Shown here: positions 9,859 to 18,387 of the stretch, one piece after another | Layout: the number at the start of each line of letters is the position of its first letter | Numbering within the stretch: the stretch's first letter is position 1 | Assembly (NCBI RefSeq): GCF_003326755.1 | Contig: NZ_JPWH01000008.1 | Location: 124,001-188,000 of the forward strand | From: Thalassospira profundimaris | GTDB taxonomy: Bacteria > Pseudomonadota > Alphaproteobacteria > Rhodospirillales > Thalassospiraceae | DNA: 64,000 nucleotides | Direction: 5' to 3' | Made by a program: the position numbers and the translations under genes | Notes under the pieces: model-generated | Told to the model about the DNA's origin: nothing | What the model saw: only the letters and a program-made list of their open reading frames with translations | Databases searched by the model: none

Positions 9859-10485
9859 TCAGGCGGGCAGGGTTTGCAGGAACCGGTCAATGGCGGTTGC
9901 GCAGTCACTCAGATTTTGATCAACCGTGCGGCCCGATGCCTTGCGCGGGGTAAAATCATGATTGCCATCTTCAACCCAGTGCAGCGAGATCGCCGATGAC
10001 AGATGATAGCCCGCAATTTCGTCGGGCGTGCCAAACGGGTCGCGGGTGCCGTGGCAAATCAGGGTCGGGGTTTGCAGGGTTGTCAAATGTTCTGTGCGGG
10101 GTTTTTCGGGTTTGCCGGTGGGGTGAAACGGGTATCCCAGGCACACCAGGGCCCGGACTTTTGCCGCATCCGCAATCATGCTGGCGATGCGCCCACCCAT
10201 TGATTTGCCCGCAATGACGATGTTTTCGGCCGGGCCTGCATCGGCAATGGCGGAGTGAAAGGCCTCCATCAATGCCGGGGCGCGGTCTGGCGGGCGTTTT
10301 TTGCCATCCTGGCGGCGTTTGACCATATAGGGGAAGTCAAACCGCCCGATGCGGTATCCCTTTTGCCCCAGCATTTGTGCCATGTCGGTCATAAAGGGGC
10401 TGTCCATTGGCGCACCGGCACCATGTGCAAACACAATTTTCAGGGCCGCGTCTTCCGGCCCGGTCCAAATGAAGCTGGTGGTCAT
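9859..10485 (-). CDS. Alpha/beta hydrolase of the KANL3/Tex30-like family
   Basis: A 208-residue cytoplasmic hydrolase. The fold markers are VFAHGAGAPMDSP (18-30), the nucleophile elbow GKSMGG with Ser95, Asp149 in HGTRDPFG and His176 in DGNHDF, giving a complete catalytic triad. The GAGAPMDSPFM segment is characteristic of the bacterial relatives of the KANL3/Tex30 family. The substrate is unknown. It lies 83 bases downstream of the J-protein gene on the same strand, and co-transcription is possible. Confidence 0.85.
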   Translation of the reverse strand: MTTSFIWTGPEDAALKIVFAHGAGAPMDSPFMTDMAQMLGQKGYRIGRFDFPYMVKRRQDGKKRPPDRAPALMEAFHSAIADAGPAENIVIAGKSMGGRIASMIADAAKVRALVCLGYPFHPTGKPEKPRTEHLTTLQTPTLICHGTRDPFGTPDEIAGYHLSSAISLHWVEDGNHDFTPRKASGRTVDQNLSDCATAIDRFLQTLPA

Positions 10486-10568
10486 GGGGTATCCTGTTTG
10501 GGGGCGGTACGTGAAGGGGCGCTACAAAACAGGCTGTAACGCCCCGATAAGGGTCCGTTTAGGGGAGT

Positions 10569-11486
10569 TTACCGGACTGATTGCGGATGGTTGCGTGACC
10601 ATTTTTCGATGAAATCGATCAGCTCCTGGTCACGTTTTTCCGGCAGCTTGACTGTCAGATGAACATATTGATCGCCGCGCTTGTCGCCCCGGTTATAGGG
10701 CGCGCCCTTGCCGCGCAGGCGCAATGTGGTGCCGCTATTGGCATTGGCGGGCAATTTCATCGACACCTTGCCGTCAATGGTGGGCACCTGGATGGATCCG
10801 CCCAATATCGCCTCGCTCAGGGATATGGCCATATCGCAATGCAAATCATTGCCTTCACGGCGAAATTGCTGGTCGGCATGGACATGCAGCTTGATTAACG
10901 CATCGCCGGCTTCACCGCCATTCATGCCCGCCATGCCCTGGTTTTTCAGGCGCAGGGTTTGGCCGTCCTCGCTGCCGGGCGGGATGCGCACCTCAAGCTG
11001 TTTGCCACTGGCAAGATTGATGCGCTTGGTGGTGCCCAGCAGGGCCTCTTTCAGATCAAGGCTGAGTTCATAGCTGATATTGGGGCCTTTAACGCGGGTG
11101 TCGCGCCGCCCGCCAAAACCACCGCGCGCCCCGGCACGGTTGCCAAAAATTTCGTCGAAAATATCCTCGGCACTGCCGCCGCCAAAGCCAAACGGATTGC
11201 CCCCGCCCGCCGATGTGCTATAGCCGCCCGCACCAGCACCTGCACGGCCAAATGGCCCGGTTTCCCGGCCTTCGGCATCGATTTCGCCATTGTCAAATTT
11301 TTTGCGGCGTTCCGCATCGCCCAGCAGGTGATAGGCCGCCGAAACCTTTTTAAAGCGGTCTTCGATTTTGGCATCGTTCGGATGAAGGTCCGGATGCAAT
11401 TCGCGCGCAAGCTTGCGATAGGCTTTTTTGATCTCGTCCTGCGAGGCCGTTTTGGATACGCCAAGGATCTTGTATGGGTCCTGCAT
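10569..11486 (-). CDS. CbpA-like DnaJ-domain co-chaperone
   Basis: A 305-residue J-protein. Residues 4-65 form the J domain with the essential HPD at 31-33. A Gly-rich linker follows (about 75-130), and then the two beta-sandwich substrate-binding domains of the DnaJ C-terminal region (about 135-295). The four CxxCxGxG zinc-finger repeats of DnaJ are absent, which places it with CbpA/class II J-proteins. It would stimulate DnaK ATPase and help bind unfolded clients. Usual length for CbpA. Confidence 0.93.
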   Translation of the reverse strand: MQDPYKILGVSKTASQDEIKKAYRKLARELHPDLHPNDAKIEDRFKKVSAAYHLLGDAERRKKFDNGEIDAEGRETGPFGRAGAGAGGYSTSAGGGNPFGFGGGSAEDIFDEIFGNRAGARGGFGGRRDTRVKGPNISYELSLDLKEALLGTTKRINLASGKQLEVRIPPGSEDGQTLRLKNQGMAGMNGGEAGDALIKLHVHADQQFRREGNDLHCDMAISLSEAILGGSIQVPTIDGKVSMKLPANANSGTTLRLRGKGAPYNRGDKRGDQYVHLTVKLPEKRDQELIDFIEKWSRNHPQSVR

Positions 11487-11610
11487 TGCCAGCCTGGTTG
11501 GAAAAGGTGGAACATCATCGCCGGTTACGGAACCGGCATATATGTTATTATTAGCGGGTCTTGACCATAATCAGAAGTGTTTTTCATGGTTTGGTCCAAG
11601 ATCGCAAAAA

Positions 11611-11636
11611 CGGCGCAGGGCTTGTGCGCTGCGCCG
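11611..11636 (-). terminator. Intrinsic terminator of the glycine-zipper lipoprotein gene
   Basis: Perfect arms CGGCGCAG (11611-11618) and CTGCGCCG (11629-11636). On the minus strand the stem is followed by TTTTTGCG, about 25 bases after the lipoprotein stop codon. Confidence 0.85.
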
Positions 11637-11659
11637 TCCTGACAGGGATGTGTCCGTGG

Positions 11660-12148
11660 TTAGTTGACCACTTTCCAGGTGCCATCGGGTTGACGGCAGG
11701 CCGTACCATAGGCCGATTGTTCCTCGCCACCGATCACCACGGTCTGCTGATATTCGCGGCAATACTGGTCGGTATCGGGTTTCTGATAGGTCCGGGTCGG
11801 CGTGATGGTGCCTGAATGGCCGCTATCAGGGTTGGTCCAGGTGCTGGTCTGGCCAACCGGTGCGGTTTCCAGCGTGTGCTGGGTGGTGTTGCGCATCATC
11901 GCGCGGTCGGCATTATCCAGCGACTTGCCGATTTCGCTGCCGACCAGGGCACCTGCAAGCGTACCCAGGGCCACGCCAACAAGCTGGCCTTTGCCTTTGC
12001 CAAATTGCGCACCGGCAACGGCACCGCCCACAGCGCCCAAAAGGCCACCGGCAGTTTGCTTCGTTCCCTGGTTTTCCGCACAACCGGCCAGCACGAATGT
12101 GCCCAGCATCACGGGAATGATAAAAATGCGTGCTTTCATTATATTCAT
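11660..12148 (-). CDS. Glycine-zipper outer-membrane lipoprotein (17 kDa surface antigen-like)
   Basis: A 162-residue precursor. The signal peptide ends in a lipobox, FVLAGC, with the lipidated Cys near residue 25. A glycine-zipper two-helix segment follows (GGLLGAVGGAVAGAQFG and VGVALGTLAGALVGSEIG, about 37-80), then a C-terminal domain with paired cysteines (YCREYQQ and TACRQPDGTW) typical of the Rickettsia 17 kDa antigen-like family. ATG 12148 is chosen because AAGG lies upstream at a suitable distance; the ATG at 12139 would also work. Probably anchored in the outer membrane. Divergent from pdxH. Confidence 0.88.
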   Translation of the reverse strand: MNIMKARIFIIPVMLGTFVLAGCAENQGTKQTAGGLLGAVGGAVAGAQFGKGKGQLVGVALGTLAGALVGSEIGKSLDNADRAMMRNTTQHTLETAPVGQTSTWTNPDSGHSGTITPTRTYQKPDTDQYCREYQQTVVIGGEEQSAYGTACRQPDGTWKVVN

Positions 12149-12276
12149 GCCTACCTTGTCTTTACTGTCCCAACCGATATGTATGTCTGGCGGACCGGTC
12201 TTGCCGCGCGCGGCAGTCTGTCGCAAGATGCCAACCAGTTGAGCCAAAACACGTTATAAAAGGACGGTTTAGGGTA

Positions 12277-12897
12277 ATGGACGAAAAAATTACGACAAAA
12301 ATTGGGCAGGTGCCCCACAATGATCCGTTCGATCTTTTTGATGTATGGTTCCGTGAGGCAAAAAACAAGGAAGACGCCTATCCCGATGCCATGACACTGG
12401 CAACGGCGGATGCGCAGGGGCGACCCTCTGCACGCGTTGTGCTGCTTAAGGATTTTGATCCGGAAGGATTTGTTTTTTATACCAATTACGAAAGCCGCAA
12501 GGGAACGCAGCTTGGCGAAAATCCCTATGCCGCGCTGTGTTTTCACTGGAAAAAACTGGAACGTTGTGTGCGCATTGAAGGCCCGACCGGCAAGGTAAGT
12601 GCCGCCGAGTCGGATGAATATTTTCAAACGCGCGCGCGCGGCAGCCAGATCGGCGCCTGGGCATCGGTGCAGTCACGCCCCATGTCGGGGCGGTTTGATC
12701 TGGAAAAAAGGGTGGCGGAATTTACGGCCAAATTCGGCTTTGGCAAGGTCAAACGGCCAGAGCATTGGGGCGGATACCGCCTTGTTCCCGACCGGATCGA
12801 ATTTTGGTCGGAAGGCACGTTCCGCCTTCATGATCGCCAGCTTTATACCCGCAATGCCACAGGCGATGGCTGGCTGGTGGAAAAACTGTTTCCGTAA
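12277..12897 (+). CDS. pdxH: Pyridoxamine/pyridoxine 5'-phosphate oxidase
   Basis: FMN enzyme of vitamin B6 synthesis and salvage, oxidising PNP or PMP to pyridoxal 5'-phosphate. The 206-residue protein has the family blocks ATADAQGRPSARVVLLKDFD (44-63), FYTNYESRKG and the C-terminal motif RLVPDRIEFWSEGTFRLHDR, with the conserved Trp and Arg residues. ATG 12277 follows AGGACGGTTTAGGGTA. PLP made here serves the hemA product and the class III aminotransferase also encoded in the window. Convergent with the ArsR gene. Confidence 0.97.
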   Translation: MDEKITTKIGQVPHNDPFDLFDVWFREAKNKEDAYPDAMTLATADAQGRPSARVVLLKDFDPEGFVFYTNYESRKGTQLGENPYAALCFHWKKLERCVRIEGPTGKVSAAESDEYFQTRARGSQIGAWASVQSRPMSGRFDLEKRVAEFTAKFGFGKVKRPEHWGGYRLVPDRIEFWSEGTFRLHDRQLYTRNATGDGWLVEKLFP

Positions 12898-12907
12898 GGG
12901 ACACTTG

Positions 12908-12955
12908 CAGCGACGTTTTTTGTTGGCTGTGATATGCTGTCAAAAAACGTTGCTG
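12908..12955. terminator. Bidirectional terminator between pdxH and the ArsR gene
   Basis: Two 15-base arms (12908-12922 and 12941-12955) pair with a single mismatch: CAGCGACGTTTTTTG against CAAAAAACGTTGCTG. The A/T-rich tops of the arms are unusual for a terminator stem, but the element lies between two converging genes. Confidence 0.7.
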
Positions 12956-12960
12956 TCTGT

Positions 12961-13266
12961 TCATGTCTTGTCGGGCGGACAAAAGATTTCCTGCAGGGTC
13001 AGGATGACTCTGGTGACATTGGGATCCTTGATCGAATAATAGATTGTCTGCGCATCGCGGCGTGTTTTGACAAGGCCATCGCGGCGAAGCCGGGCCAAGT
13101 GTTGCGACAGCGCGGACTGTTTGAGCTGCAATTCGCTTTCCAGTGTTCCCACTGATTTTTCCGTTTCCCCAAGAGAACACAACACCATCAAGCGCCACTG
13201 GTTGCCCAGGGATTTCAGGAATTCAGAAGCCTCGAGAGCATTATCGTAAAGTTCGTTATAATTCAT
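12961..13266 (-). CDS. ArsR/SmtB-family regulator with two conserved cysteines (BigR/SqrR-like)
   Basis: A 101-residue winged-helix repressor. The recognition helix is LKQSALSQHLARLRRDGLV (48-66), followed by the RRDAQTIYYSI wing. Cys30 (LMVLCSLGE) and Cys96 (IFCPPDK) are 66 residues apart, the same spacing as the redox pair of the persulfide sensors BigR and SqrR, and the EKSVGTLE and QSALSQHL stretches also resemble BigR. That suggests sensing of reactive sulfur rather than a metal, since the usual metal-site residues are absent. No sulfide-oxidation gene is adjacent, so the target regulon is unknown. Confidence 0.88.
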   Translation of the reverse strand: MNYNELYDNALEASEFLKSLGNQWRLMVLCSLGETEKSVGTLESELQLKQSALSQHLARLRRDGLVKTRRDAQTIYYSIKDPNVTRVILTLQEIFCPPDKT

Positions 13267-13697
13267 CGTTTGTGGTCTTTGTCCGTCGGCTTGCGGGGTC
13301 AGATGGGAAAGACTGATGGGTGAATGTCAATCAACCTGACCGCTAACTGTTTTCGTTGCTCGTTGCTGGTAATGTTACATTTTGGAACGAAACGTCAAAA
13401 TCAAAATCGAATTTGCTGGAATCGTTTTAGGTTTTATCTTGTTTTGTCCACGTCATTTCGCCCATGCTTAAGACATTGATACGATCAGGGTGAAAGACAA
13501 TATTGAACGGAAAATTTGCTGTTATCGACAGCGGGATGTTCGTGCGAGAAACGACAGTTTCTTGATTTCAGACAAAGACAACGCTTTGAATTCGCGTAAA
13601 ACTGCGTTTTTCTTTGATTGCTGCGATTCTGTTGAGATCATCCCGCCCCTCAGGATGGCAGCGCGATCAGGCTCAACCGACTATGGGGTATGAAGAT
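13267..13697. other. AT-rich intergenic region between ArsR and Usp genes
   Basis: The 431-base divergent promoter region is AT-rich compared with its neighbours. It should carry the promoters of the ArsR gene (minus) and the tandem Usp gene (plus). I see no convincing open reading frame; a GTG-started frame at 13490-13693 is Cys- and Arg-rich without family features. No RNA gene is recognised. Confidence 0.5.
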
Positions 13698-14555
13698 ATG
13701 GCTGTACGCACAATTTTGGCTCCGGTTGCTGGATCGGAAATGGACCGGCGGGTTCTTGCACTGGCCTTTAGTGCCGCCCGGCGCTTTGATGCGCATCTGG
13801 AAGTAATATTTGTTGCCCCCGAACCACAGGATGTGATCCCGATTGTGGGCGAGGGCATGTCGGGCCTGATCATTGAAGAAATGATGGGGGCTGCCGAAAA
13901 GGAAACCAAAAAGCGCCTTGCCAATGCCGAAGCCGCCTATCGCGCCGCGCGCGAGGCCGCCGGGATTGACGAGGCCGACGCCCCGCGATCCACCCTGCAA
14001 CCGACCTGTGCCTGGCGCCGCGATGACGGGCGCGAGGATGAAACGGTTGCCCGGCGCGGGCGGCTGTTTGACCTGGTGGTGATTGGCCGGGACCCGCGTG
14101 AAGCTGCCGCATCGCTCACATTTGATGCCTGTTTGATGGAAACGGGCCGCCCGCTGCTGGTGGCGCCTGAAACCGTGCCGGGTGATGTGGGCTCAAAGGT
14201 GATGATTGCCTGGAATGGCGGGGTCGAGTCTGCCCGGGCCGTCACATCCTCGATGCCGCTTTTGCGCCAGGCCAGTGAAATTACCATTGTCAGTGTCGGC
14301 GAAGTGCCGCATGGCCGCGCCACCGCACAGGCGCTGGCGGAGCAGTTTGTCTGGCACGGGGTGAAGGCCAAAGTTGATTTGCGCCCGGATCAGTCAAACG
14401 TCGCGGCGGCCCTGATGGATGCGGCAAAAAACTGCAACGCGGACAGTATCGTTCTTGGCGCTTATAGCCATTCGCGCTTCAAGGAAATGATTTTGGGCGG
14501 TGTCACCCAGGATATGCTGGCAAAATGTGACTTGCCGTTGTGGATAATGCACTGA
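13698..14555 (+). CDS. Tandem-domain universal stress protein
   Basis: A 285-residue protein with two UspA-like halves (about 1-145 and 150-285). The first begins with MAVRTILAPVAGSEMDRRV; the second begins with VMIAWNGGVESARAV and ends with LGAYSHSRFKEMILGGVTQDML, the typical Usp C-terminal block. The internal arrangement matches the gene at 22063-22905, so the two are probably paralogues. ATG 13698 is preferred; GAAG lies just upstream, and the in-frame ATG at 13683 has no ribosome-binding site. Followed by a strong terminator. Likely a stress-survival protein. Confidence 0.88.
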   Translation: MAVRTILAPVAGSEMDRRVLALAFSAARRFDAHLEVIFVAPEPQDVIPIVGEGMSGLIIEEMMGAAEKETKKRLANAEAAYRAAREAAGIDEADAPRSTLQPTCAWRRDDGREDETVARRGRLFDLVVIGRDPREAAASLTFDACLMETGRPLLVAPETVPGDVGSKVMIAWNGGVESARAVTSSMPLLRQASEITIVSVGEVPHGRATAQALAEQFVWHGVKAKVDLRPDQSNVAAALMDAAKNCNADSIVLGAYSHSRFKEMILGGVTQDMLAKCDLPLWIMH

Positions 14556-14617
14556 CGTTAACGTCATTCATCTTGTTGAAACTCAACCAAAATTCCTGAT
14601 TTGGAATGCTGTATGGC

Positions 14618-14645
14618 AAAAAGGCGCGGTTTTCTGCGCCTTTTT
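14618..14645 (+). terminator. Intrinsic terminator of the tandem Usp gene
   Basis: AAAAAGGCGC pairs with GCGCCTTTTT around a short loop. The plus strand ends in eight T residues, so the element may work in both directions. Confidence 0.9.
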
Positions 14646-14761
14646 TTTGTTGCGCGTGCGAAAAAAAAGGATCAGGCTTTGGGTAATTATTACAAAAAAA
14701 TGTCTTAGGGTCTGTGGGCGGTTATCGTCCTGGAGAAATGTCTGGCAAAGGGTGATCCCAA

Positions 14762-14929
14762 ATGTTGTCTTTGCGCGATGTAATAGATTTCGCCGCAATG
14801 TCTGAAGAACTTGCTTCTGAAATTGCTGAAACGGCACAGCTTCCCGATCTGGGCGCTGTTTTTCATCGGTATTCTCAGGCAGTTGATAGTGTCCCGTCTT
14901 GCGGCGCAAACGATACCGAGGCGGAGTAA
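14762..14929 (+). CDS. Candidate 55-residue small protein
   Basis: ATG at 14762, stop TAA at 14927-14929. AAAGGG lies nine bases upstream. The product begins MLSLRDVIDFAAMSEELASE and is acidic, with two predicted short helices, one Cys near residue 47 and an acidic C-terminus. The opening pattern, Leu-x-Asp-Val-Ile-Asp-Phe followed by an acidic Ser-Glu-Glu segment and an IAE...LP segment, reminds me of small uncharacterised alphaproteobacterial proteins with an LTEEE...IAEHE...P motif, but this is memory, not a search. It stands alone in an otherwise empty 860-base region. Function unknown. Confidence 0.5.
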   Translation: MLSLRDVIDFAAMSEELASEIAETAQLPDLGAVFHRYSQAVDSVPSCGANDTEAE

Positions 14930-15417
14930 CCTTCGGCATCCCGGTTTACAGGTAAAAGACTGTTATGGTTATTTTGCCGGCTGTCATTCCCGCGTGCTGA
15001 CGCCCGGGCGATGACCGTATAACAGTTGCCAAAACACCGGTTTGTGTTCCCTTTTCCGCGCTAGGTATGCCAAGTATACCTGATACGCTTGGTAGTGCGG
15101 ACTTTGCGCCTGCTGAAGCGGGGCAGGTGGGGCGGTATGCTGCCCCGAACCGGCCCGGCCCAGTCACGCTTGCGGTTTACCTGCCGCCGGGCAGGTGGCA
15201 GGCGATATATTTCCCGATTTTGCGTGCAGATGGTGGCGGTTTGGGCAAATTTGGCCTATATCGACGGAATACATCAATGTGCATTTTGGCAGGCAAAGTT
15301 ATTGTTTCGTCAGGATGTTCAGGAACCTGCCGCGCCGGGCCGGACGAGGGGTGCGCGTGAACGGTCGGGTTCGGGATATAAACGGCGTGTTGTGCGCCAT
15401 CAGCAGGGATAGCATTC
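14930..15417. other. Intergenic region upstream of the SDR gene
   Basis: About 490 bases with no supportable gene. It contains a CCAAG...CTTGG inverted pair at about 15070-15094 and Gly/Pro-rich shadow frames. The downstream end should include the SDR promoter. Nothing else is recognised. Confidence 0.4.
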
Positions 15418-16164
15418 ATGAGCAACACCGCCGCACCCAAAACCGTTGTTTTGACCGGGGCCAGCCGCGGCATCGGGCATGTGACGGTGGGCTATTTCGC
15501 CAAACGGGGCTGGCGGGTGATTTGCTGTTCCCGCGAGGCCCCGCCGCCAAGTTGTCCGCGTGACCCGGCACAGGGTATTCATATCCGGGCCGATCTGTCC
15601 AAACCCGAAGATGTTGAAATGTTTATCGCCCAGGCCAATGAAATGCTGGGTGATGACCCGCTTCATGCCCTGGTCAACAATGCCGGGGTATCGCCCAAAA
15701 CCCCCTATAAGGAACGATTGGGCTGCCTGAATGGCGATTTGTCAGGCTGGCGCGATGTTTTTGAAATCAATTTCTTCACACCGTTAACATTGTCGCGTGG
15801 TTTTGCTGCCGCCCTGCATCGCGGCAAGGGTGCAATTTGCAACATCACCTCGATTGCCGGGCATTATGTGCATCCGTTTGCCGGGTCGGCCTATTCCACG
15901 TCAAAGGCGGCTTTGTCCGGGTTAACGCGCGAAATGGCGGTGGAATTTGCCGAACTGGGGGTGCGGGTCAATGCCGTAGCACCCGGTGAAATCAAAACGG
16001 CGATGATTTCGCCGGAATACGAGGCTCTGGTGCCCCGTATCCCGATGAACCGTATGGGCACGCCAGAGGATGTGGCGGCGGCGGTGCATTATCTGGTCGG
16101 GGACGAGTCGGGTTATGTGACCGGCACGGAAATTTTCGTGACCGGCGGCCAGCACCTTTATTAG
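15418..16164 (+). CDS. Short-chain dehydrogenase/reductase
   Basis: A 248-residue classical SDR. The NAD(P)-binding motif is TGASRGIG (about 14-21), the NNAG motif is in ALVNNAGVS near 84, the catalytic Ser is in ITSIAGHY near 145, and the active-site YSTSK lies near 160-164. The C-terminal GYVTGTEIFVTGGQ is the usual FabG-like ending. The start ATG at 15418 directly precedes the conserved beta strand. The substrate is not evident from context. Followed by a bidirectional terminator. Confidence 0.93.
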   Translation: MSNTAAPKTVVLTGASRGIGHVTVGYFAKRGWRVICCSREAPPPSCPRDPAQGIHIRADLSKPEDVEMFIAQANEMLGDDPLHALVNNAGVSPKTPYKERLGCLNGDLSGWRDVFEINFFTPLTLSRGFAAALHRGKGAICNITSIAGHYVHPFAGSAYSTSKAALSGLTREMAVEFAELGVRVNAVAPGEIKTAMISPEYEALVPRIPMNRMGTPEDVAAAVHYLVGDESGYVTGTEIFVTGGQHLY

Positions 16165-16193
16165 GTCATCCGACAGAATATCACCTGTAAAAC

Positions 16194-16226
16194 AAAACCC
16201 CGAACCGTCAACAGGTCGGGGTTTTT
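16194..16226. terminator. Bidirectional terminator between SDR and beta-hydroxylase genes
   Basis: AAAACCCCGA pairs with TCGGGGTTTTT around a 12-base loop. It has A- and T-tracts on either side, so it can end transcription of both converging genes. Confidence 0.88.
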
Positions 16227-16254
16227 GTCTGCCTCGGGCGCGATCAAGCGGTGA

Positions 16255-17058
16255 TCAGTGCCGGGGTTGATTGCGCAGTTTTTCGGCCTCGGCGTAAAAT
16301 TTCTTTTCCCATTCCTTGTGATTGTCCAGGCCTTCACGCAGAAACGGGGTAAAGATGGCAAGGTTCATCAGGATCTTGTGAACCAGGACAGCCGGGAATT
16401 TCAGCGGTTTTTCAAAATCGACAAACAGGACCACCCGGGTTTTGTCGGTATGGTTCCAGGCCTCGTGTTCATAGGCGTCGTCAAAAATCAGAACCTTGCC
16501 TTCTTCCCAGTGGCAAACCTGTTTATCGACACGAATGGCAAGTTTATCGGCCGGTTCCGGCACGATCAGGCCCAAATGCATGCGCAAAACCCCGTTATAG
16601 GGGCCGCGATGGGGCGGCAGGTGCTTGCCCGGTTCAAAGATCGAAAACATCGCCGTCTTGAGATTGGGGATTTTATTGACGATGCGCCAGGTTTCCGGGC
16701 AGCTTTGAATGGCTTTTTCCGATTTGACGCCAAAACCCAGCAGGAAAAAGGTTTTCCAGTGATTGTCCGTCGAAATGGTTTTGACGTCGGTGGAAATATC
16801 CTGAAAGGACGGCAGGTCAGCCTGGCGCTGTAAAACCTGGTCCAGTTCCTTGCGGATGGCGGGCCATTCCTTTTCGATCTCGGCGGCCCAGGGAAATGTC
16901 GCATTATCGTAAACCGGCGGATTGCCAAGTTTGGCATATTTGTAATTCAGCCGTTCGGCCCAGGAAACGATGCCCATAAAAAAGCGGGTAATGCGGCTGG
17001 GCCTGTCCATCGGATCAATGCCGTCGGTGCCAAAAGTCTGCTTGGGTTCGCGCGGCAT
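16255..17058 (-). CDS. Aspartyl/asparaginyl beta-hydroxylase-family dioxygenase (LpxO-like)
   Basis: Predicted Fe(II)/2-oxoglutarate dioxygenase of about 267 residues. The double-stranded beta-helix core is recognisable: FSIFEPGKHLPPHRGPYNG with the metal-binding His, RMHLGLIVP with the 2-oxoglutarate Arg, then LIFDDAYEHEAWNHTDKTRVVLFVDF carrying the distal His and an Arg. Bacterial members include LpxO, which hydroxylates lipid A acyl chains, and similar membrane-associated proteins; a C-terminal hydrophobic stretch (LMNLAIFTPFL) fits membrane association. ATG 17058 has AGAAGAAG upstream; a GTG at 17097 would add 13 residues. The substrate is an inference. Confidence 0.85.
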   Translation of the reverse strand: MPREPKQTFGTDGIDPMDRPSRITRFFMGIVSWAERLNYKYAKLGNPPVYDNATFPWAAEIEKEWPAIRKELDQVLQRQADLPSFQDISTDVKTISTDNHWKTFFLLGFGVKSEKAIQSCPETWRIVNKIPNLKTAMFSIFEPGKHLPPHRGPYNGVLRMHLGLIVPEPADKLAIRVDKQVCHWEEGKVLIFDDAYEHEAWNHTDKTRVVLFVDFEKPLKFPAVLVHKILMNLAIFTPFLREGLDNHKEWEKKFYAEAEKLRNQPRH

Positions 17059-17336
17059 GTCTTCTTCTATTGTAGCGTTAGACTGGGGCAACTTCACACT
17101 CTTTCAAAAACAGGCACATTTACGGTTTGATTGCCAACTATGCACGGAAACAAGGCAATATTTTGTAAAAACATAACATTAGCGCCTCTGTCAGGCCCGG
17201 TCAAACAGGTCCGGGCATTTGTTGGCAGATATATTCAAGCAAGTTACGGGAATGAATGAAAATGTTATCTGGCGAGGAAACAGGGACGGTGCGGTAAAAG
17301 GAAGCCCTGGCAGGAAAGGCGTAAAACAATAGCCGG

Positions 17337-17858
17337 TCAAGTGTCAAATGCCGCATCATACCGGACAATACCGGCGGGTATGTTGCTGTCAAATGACCGG
17401 ACCATGAAGTATTGTGCCGGTGCATGCGGGTATGTCAGGTTTGGTGAGGGCATGAAACCGAATTGTTGATAATAGCCCGGATCCCCCAGCACCACACAGC
17501 CCCCGGCTGTGCCGGTTTTTTCAAGGGTGGCTAACCCCTGGGTAATCAGGGTCTTGCCAATCCCCCGGCGTTGCTGCGCCGGGATGACGGAAACCGGACC
17601 AAGCCCGTACCATTGCGGGTGCTGATTATGCGCGCCGATGATGCAAACGGGGGAAAAGGCGATGTGGCCGATAATTTCCGTGCCCAGGCAGGCGACCAGC
17701 GAACAGGTCAGTTTTCCCCGCTTGCGCAGACGGTCAATAATATCCTGTTCGGTGCCGTCACTATGTTTGGCACGGGCAAAAGCCCGGCGGGTCAGCTCCG
17801 CGATAGGGTGGCTATCACCGGCTTGTTCGGGGCGGATGTGCAGATCAGGCGCGAACAA
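17337..17858 (-). CDS. GNAT-family N-acetyltransferase (YhbS-like)
   Basis: A 173-residue acetyl-CoA-dependent acyltransferase. The acetyl-CoA-binding motif is visible as VIPAQQRRGIGKTLITQGL (about 91-109), followed by VVLGDPGYYQQFGF, the pattern typical of YhbS-like proteins. The start is TTG at 17858, inside the end of the upstream PadR-like gene (14-base overlap), which suggests translational coupling. The substrate is unknown. Confidence 0.88.
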   Translation of the reverse strand: MFAPDLHIRPEQAGDSHPIAELTRRAFARAKHSDGTEQDIIDRLRKRGKLTCSLVACLGTEIIGHIAFSPVCIIGAHNQHPQWYGLGPVSVIPAQQRRGIGKTLITQGLATLEKTGTAGGCVVLGDPGYYQQFGFMPSPNLTYPHAPAQYFMVRSFDSNIPAGIVRYDAAFDT

Positions 17859-18387
17859 GGGTCGCCAGCCAGGCCTGTTTTTGTTTCAGGCGGGCAATTT
17901 CCATGTCGATCCAGCCGATGAAGGCCCCTTCATCATTTTCATGCTGGTCGCGTAGCGCCAGCATACGGTCCAGATCAAGCTCGCAGACATCCTGCAGGAT
18001 TTCCACCTGGTCCCGGCGCGTTTCGGCATCAAGCAAATGCAGGAACCGCATTTTCAGGGCCATGACAAGGCGCGAAAGCTCGCCCGAGGTATCGCGCAAT
18101 GTGCCCTGCATCAATTCGTTGAATTTGTCGCGCCCGGCATCGGTCAGCGAAAGTTCGCCTTCCCCTTTGCCACCGGCACTGCAGGTTTCGCGCACCAGCC
18201 CTTCCAGTTTTAAAAGCTGTAGGGATGAGCCCATCATATCCAGCGACGGCCCCATGATGTGGGCGGTAAAATGGCGAACCTGATTGGCCAGATCGGCATA
18301 GCTGATCGGCGTATCCGAAAGGGCCAAAGTTCCAAGTGCGCACAGGCGAAGGCATTCTTTGGGCAGCAAGGTTCTATCCGTATACAT
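17845..18387 (-). CDS. PadR-like winged-helix regulator
   Basis: A 180-residue protein. The N-terminal part (about 12-75) looks like a winged helix (CALGTLALSDTPISYADLANQV...LLKLEGLV), followed by ELSLTDAGRDKFNELM. The C-terminal half (about 95-178) is an Arg/Glu-rich helical region (RMLALRDQHENDEGAFIGWIDMEIARLKQKQAWL), like the PadR C-terminal dimerisation helices. It overlaps the GNAT gene by 14 bases, so the pair form an operon and the acetyltransferase may be a regulated partner. MarR is a less likely assignment. Confidence 0.72.
   Translation of the reverse strand: MYTDRTLLPKECLRLCALGTLALSDTPISYADLANQVRHFTAHIMGPSLDMMGSSLQLLKLEGLVRETCSAGGKGEGELSLTDAGRDKFNELMQGTLRDTSGELSRLVMALKMRFLHLLDAETRRDQVEILQDVCELDLDRMLALRDQHENDEGAFIGWIDMEIARLKQKQAWLATLVRA

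Noticed and set aside
13490-13693. GTG-started 67-residue frame between ArsR and Usp genes
   Set aside because: It is rich in Arg and Cys, has no clear ribosome-binding site and runs into the Usp leader; it is more likely promoter DNA.
14583-14939. Minus-strand frame across the tandem Usp terminator
   Set aside because: It crosses a strong terminator and reads low-complexity Lys/Gln/Arg without family features; the plus-strand small frame is better supported.
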